23,486 nucleotides of DNA. It comes from Eimeria necatrix (Eukaryota > Apicomplexa > Conoidasida > Eucoccidiorida > Eimeriidae). The stretch is taken from positions 1-23,486 of the forward strand of contig NW_013654431.1 in NCBI RefSeq assembly GCF_000499385.1, given 5' to 3'. The translations under genes and the position numbers were made by a program. This document shows positions 19,646 to 23,486 of this stretch, in pieces; positions within the stretch are counted from its first letter, which is position 1, and each line of letters opens with the position of its first letter. The notes beneath the pieces were generated by a model. The model saw only the letters and a program-made list of their open reading frames with translations. It ran no database searches and was not told the origin of the DNA.

Positions 19646-21729
19646 GCTGCTGCTGCCACCGTAAATCTTGCCACACCAGGAGGAAACAGAAATGCTGCAG
19701 GGGCAGCCAGGGGCCCCCTAAACCCCACAAGGGCCCCCCGGGCTTTGCAGGGGGCCCCCTGGGGGCCCCCCTTGTCTTCTGGGGGGCCCCCAATAAGGGC
19801 CCCATTTGTCAATTGGGGGCCCCCCTTGGGGGCCCCCCTGCTGCACTCTCTTTCTAAAATATAAATGGGGCAAATTGCGAAGAGGCGGCAGGTGGCAAAG
19901 TGCACAGAAACCACCCATGGGTGCCTGCAACCAAACCCTAAACCCTAAACCCTAAACCCTAAACCCTAAACCCTAAACCCTAAACCCCAGGGGTGCCTGC
20001 GCATCCTCGCAAACTTTAAACCCTTATCCCTACTGCTCAGCTTCCAGCTCGAGACCCTGTGGATTACATAAGGGCCTAGGGTTTAGGATTAAGGTTTCAA
20101 AAAGGGTTTAGGGTTTGGCGTTTAGGGTTTAGGGTTTACTGGCAGTGAAGGGGTGCTGCGTTCCAGTCCTCAATATCGCAGCAAAGAAGATCTTTGGGGG
20201 GTTGCTGCTGCTGCTGCACCCAAGGGCCCCTCTGCTGCTGCAGCAGCAGCAGCTGCTGCTGCTGCAGCAGCGCAGTGTACGTACAGCCCCCGGGGGCCTC
20301 GTACAGCCCAAAGACCCCCACGAGAAACCCTCCAGTGCACAAGTTCCAAATCTTGTACCTAAACCGCAAACCCTAAACCCTAAACCCTAAACCCTAAACC
20401 CTAGACCCTAGGCTGCAGGCTCCCAGGGCAACGCGGTGGGCTTTCTCAGCCTTATCTCAACGAAGCAGAAACGGGCTCAAACGCTGAAAACGCCACTTTA
20501 GGGTTTAGGGTTTAGGGTTTAGGGTTTAGGGTTTACCCAACAGGGGTTTTCCGCGGGTCTAAGAAAAGACAGTCTTCCATAGGAAGCCCCACAGAGATAC
20601 ACCGCAGCAGCCGCCAGGAAGGGGGGCCCCGGGGGCCCCTAGGGGGCCCCTCTTGGGGGCCCCCTGGGGGCCCCCTGGGGGCCCCCGAGGGGTGTGGGGG
20701 CCCCCCAAAGGGGCCGACGCAGAGGCGGTTAATTAGTTGCAGCTGCAGCAAAACGGTCCAAACCCTAAACCCTAATTCGTATGAAGCCGCAGGGATTTGT
20801 CGGCGACGCAGGGGGGCGGAGGGAGTGGCCGAGGGTTTAGGTTTAGGGTTTAGGGTTTAGGGTTTAGGGTTTACGGGCTGGGGGTGGCGCTTCAGGTCTT
20901 GGGGAGAGTCCGAAACATAAATGGGGCCTCCGCTCAAAACCCTCGCAGCGCACTGGAGGTAAGAGTGCCACTGGCAAAGCGAGAGCATGTCCCAGTCTGA
21001 GCAGCAAGGGTTTAGGGTTTAGGGTTTAGGGTTTAGGGTTTAGGGTTTAGGGTTTGGTTTTGGGGGAGATTTCGAGCCGGCCGAACTGCCTGCTAGCAAA
21101 CCATTTGCCTCCTAAACCCTCAGCTTCCAGCCTGACGGTGCACTCCCCAAAACCCTAAACCCTAAACCCTAAACCCTAAACCCTAAACCCTAAACCCTCA
21201 CCGCAGCGCACAAAGGGCCCCACCCACAGCGCCGTCGCCGCGTTGGCCCAAATATGAGAGCAAACAGAAGCAGAGGTTTCTTCGCACTGAACAGGAGAAG
21301 CGCAGCACTCCAAACCCTAAACCCTAAACCCTAAACCCTCAGAATCTTACCTGCTGCTGCAGCTGCAAGCAGCAGCTGCAGCAGCAGTGCCAGCAGCAAA
21401 AGCGGAGTCATGAAGAAGCAAAAAAGCAGCAGCAGCAGCAGCAGCAGCACCGGCAGCAGCAGCAGTACGAAATGCGTGAGAAGCAGTGGCACGAACAACA
21501 GCAGCAGCAGCAACAGCACCTAAAAGCAAGCAGCAGCAGCAGCATCTAAGCAAGCAGCAGCAGCAGCAGCAGCAGCAGCATCTAAGCAAGCAGCAGCAGC
21601 AGCAGCAGCAGCAGCACCACCCCAAAGAGCAGCAGCAGCATCTAAGCAAGCAGCAGCAGTAGCAGCACCCCCCAAGCAGCAGCAGCAACAGCAGCAACAA
21701 CAGCAGCATCCACCCAACAACGAGCACCA

Positions 21730-21785
<56 letters not shown>

Positions 21786-22137
21786 CTTGCATTTGGGGCT
21801 TTGTGGTCATCTGAAGTTCTGCTGATTATGAAATGCTTTTGCTGCCAGACACAGGGGCCCCAGCAGCCCATGCAGGTCATTGCTGCTGTACATACACTGC
21901 AGGCCTCCGCAGCAGCAGCGTGAGCGCCCCCTGCTGCTGCTGCTGCTGCTGCTGCTGGGGCCGCTGCAGCTGCTGTTGCTGCTGCTGCCGGGAGTTCTGC
22001 GGCTGCTGCTGCGGGAGCTGCTGCTGACGCCGCCGCAGGCGCCCACTCGTCGCAGCTGCAGCAGCAGCAGCAGCTCTTGCTGCTGCGGCGGCACTGCACG
22101 CGGCGGGGCCGCGGGGCTTCGCGGTAGAGTTGGTAGA

Positions 22138-22181
<44 letters not shown>

Positions 22182-22291
22182 TGCTGCTGCTGTTTGGGCT
22201 CAAAGCAAGCAACTGCTGCATCTGTGAGTGCATGCACGTAGTGGTGAAAAGCTCTGCTGCCTCCAAATTGCTTAAGAGCAGCAGGCCTTGC

Positions 22292-22323
<32 letters not shown>

Positions 22324-22464
22324 TGCCTCTTGCATTTGCTGCTCTTGTCGCGGCTGCGTCCTCATTTGCTGCTGCTGCTGCTGCTGTTGCTGCTGCTGCA
22401 TCGGCTGCAGCAGCAGGGTCGTCTGTGCGCTTCGCCTCCCCGTCCTCAAGGGCAGCACCAGCTC

Positions 22465-22514
<50 letters not shown>

Positions 22515-22730
22515 CCTGCTGCTGCCATGACGAGCAGCGACAGCGCGTCCACCTTGCAGCCACTGATGCCGCATGCAGCAAGGGCCCCATAGAAGCAGCA
22601 AAAGAGGGGGGGGGCCCCCCGAGGGTCCAAATAGTTTAGGGGGGCCCCCCACTGCAGCAAGTGGGGGGGTGGGGCCCCCTGCAGCAGCAGACCTGAAGCC
22701 TCACAGGCAGGCGAAAGCAGCACCTTGCTG

Positions 22731-22768
<38 letters not shown>

Positions 22769-23039
22769 AATGCTGATGACACAGGTGCTGCTGCTGCAGC
22801 CGCTGGTACTGCCACTGCTGCTGCTGCTGCATTGTTGCTGCTGTGGTCAGAGCGGCTGCCGCTGCTGCATTTAGTGCTGCTGCTGCTGCTGCTGCTGCAA
22901 CTCACCGCGGGGCAGAAGGGGCTTGCAGTCCTGCTGCAGCAGCGGCAGCAGCTGCGGCAGCTGTTCCTGCTGCAGCAGCTCTTGTGTGCAGCCGCGCCAG
23001 GCTCCCATCAACGCGTGCCAGACAAACACTGCAGGCGAG

Positions 23040-23078
<39 letters not shown>

Positions 23079-23126
23079 AGCAAAGAGACACAAGCCTTGA
23101 GGTCTCCTACGGTCTTTTTGCTGCCC
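18618..23126 (-). CDS. Raffinose synthase / alkaline alpha-galactosidase family (GH36) protein, 5' end outside window
   Basis: Exons in sense order: 23126-22906, 22692-21737, 21286-21202, 20996-20875, 20742-20537, 20358-20140, 19924-19462, 19310-18618 (988 codons, phases agree). Family landmarks appear in order: TVGDLKAC, VFVWHALMGAWRG, CGISGCKVDALSLL with the nucleophile-type Asp, TCMGCWGP, IISRTSDDHKAPNAS with the second acidic pair, CSHIWANAATALWVGPF, DWDMLSLCQWHSYLQCAARV, LSGGPIYVSDSPQDL, GLPMEDCLFLDP, YKIWNLCTGGFLVGVFG, then VVSVHFATCRLFAICPIYIL and a Gly-Pro-rich tail ending RLFTLEVAAGD plus a Leu run. Members act on galactosyl-oligosaccharides such as raffinose in plants and algae. Catalytic residues appear intact. 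Exon 21737-22692 carries Ala, Gln and Leu insertions and a GGGGCCCC-derived Gly-Ala-Pro insert. More N-terminal exons must lie to the right or inside 23127-23486. The substrate is unknown. Confidence 0.87.
18760..19225. repeat. GGGGGCCCCC repeats within the last exon of the GH36-family gene
   Basis: Many palindromic G/C blocks lie in an exon that stays open from 19310 to 18618 in the coding frame, where they encode Gly-, Ala- and Pro-rich sequence (GAP, GGPP). At 19138-19210 the unit becomes a regular 12 bp (CCCCCAGGGGGG), which keeps the frame. Confidence 0.85.
19319..21340. repeat. Telomere-like tracts in introns of the GH36-family gene
   Basis: CCCTAAA (+ strand) at 19319-19355, 19932-19988, 20368-20410, 20758-20774, 21150-21199 and 21311-21340; TTTAGGG at 20079-20138 (degenerate), 19420-19456, 20498-20535, 20832-20872 and 21008-21056. 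Every block is intronic in the model. Islands 19356-19419, 19989-20078, 20411-20497, 20775-20831 and 21057-21149 do not fit as exons in phase. Confidence 0.85.
21524..21690. repeat. Higher-order CAG repeat with CATCTAAGCAAG spacers
   Basis: CAG runs are separated by near-identical CATCTAAGCAAG spacers (at about 21543, 21580 and 21640) and related AACAGCAG pieces, so whole CAG-plus-spacer units have been duplicated. It is intronic in the GH36-family model (intron 21287-21736). Confidence 0.85.
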
Positions 23127-23486
23127 CTAAAAGACAAGGCGGCTGCGCTGCACGGCTGTGTCGCTTCCCTGCAGCAGCAGCAGCAGCAACGGCAGTAGCA
23201 GCAGCAGCAGCAAAAGTAGCTGCTGCAACAGTTGCAGGAGCTGAACTAGCAGCTGCAGCAACACCAACAGCAGCAGCAGCAGCAACAGCAATGGAGCGCC
23301 TCCTGCGGTCCCCCTGTGGGGCCTCTGTAGAGTCCCCGTGGGGCCCCTGGGGGCCCCCTGGGGGCCCCCCGGGGGGCCCCTGGGGGGCCCCTGGGGGGCC
23401 CTTGGGGGGCCCCTGGGGGGCCCCTGGGGGGCCCCTGGGGGGCCCCTGGGGGGCCCCTGGGGGGCCCCTGGGGGGCCCCTGGGGGG
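23127..23486. other. Right-edge region: CAG/CTG tracts and GC-rich minisatellite
   Basis: Minus-strand sequence from 23127 to about 23160 stays open in the frame of the GH36-family gene (reading SAAALSFRG), so the first acceptor may lie further right. CAG-rich tracts fill 23171-23290. From about 23308 to the end runs a G/C minisatellite with a period near 11 bp (unit like CTGGGGGGCCC). Confidence 0.65.
23363..23486. repeat. 11-bp GC minisatellite reaching the window end
   Basis: About eleven near-identical copies of CTGGGGGGCCC, with one variant (cttggggggccc near 23400). It continues past the window. The unit is not a multiple of 3, unlike the 12-bp version in the GH36-family exon, which suggests it is non-coding. 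Confidence 0.9.

Noticed and set aside
19986..20056. Island with acceptor and donor-like ends, possible cassette exon in the GH36-family gene
   Set aside because: It is 71 nt long, so inclusion shifts the frame between 20140 and 19924, which join directly in phase 2.
20411..20497. Open + strand island (LPGQRGGLSQPYLNEAE) between telomere-like tracts
   Set aside because: It lies within a minus-strand intron flanked by strongly conserved exons, and all three minus frames contain stops.
21524..21690. CRISPR-like array of CAG runs and regular spacers
   Set aside because: Here the spacers are the conserved part and the rest is a trinucleotide repeat, in an intron of a eukaryotic gene.

Overview
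The window looks like nuclear DNA of a coccidian apicomplexan, most likely an Eimeria species. Three signs point there: dispersed telomere-like (TTTAGGG)n/(CCCTAAA)n blocks, very dense CAG/CTG tracts that code for Gln, Ala or Ser runs, and genes cut into many small exons. All gene models below were built by hand: conserved protein segments were matched across exons, then GT/GC-AG sites were chosen so that every phase fits. Each of the three complete models sums to a whole number of codons.

Layout, left to right. (1) 53-505 (+): last exon of an unrecognised gene. (2) 506-1383: GC-rich repeat DNA between convergent genes. (3) 1384-5374 (-): an Obg/CgtA-type GTPase in 11 exons. (4) 5375-5643: a short head-to-head promoter region. 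(5) 5644-14190 (+): a ~1904-residue protein in 10 exons that joins a class V, PLP-dependent cysteine-desulfurase-like domain to a TtcA-type PP-loop tRNA-thiolation domain. (6) 14208-18050 (-): a polypeptide N-acetylgalactosaminyltransferase-like protein with a C-terminal ricin-type lectin domain in ~11 exons; its catalytic motifs look degraded. (7) 18051-18617: intergenic, telomere-like tracts. (8) 18618 to beyond 23126 (-): most of a raffinose synthase/alkaline alpha-galactosidase family (GH36) protein, whose 5' end lies to the right.

Two observations stand out. First, the desulfurase-TtcA fusion would put sulfur mobilisation and tRNA sulfur transfer in one chain; one uninterrupted exon (9493-11855) carries both the end of the PLP domain and the SGGKDS motif. 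Second, the telomere-like blocks sit almost only in introns and between genes. In 14 of about 36 modelled introns the sense strand begins with (AAACCCT)n right after GT or GC and ends with (AGGGTTT)n right before the acceptor, so the intron ends could pair and bring the splice sites together. The same repeat also supplies stop codons: the convergent genes 5 and 6 both terminate inside one 32-bp tract.

Three repeat families shape the region: CAG/CTG (exonic mainly as CAG in the sense strand, intronic mainly as CTG), the telomere-like 7-mer, and a palindromic GGGGGCCCCC element found in intergenic DNA and, in frame, inside exons. I saw no CRISPR array, no clear tRNA or rRNA gene and no transposase.
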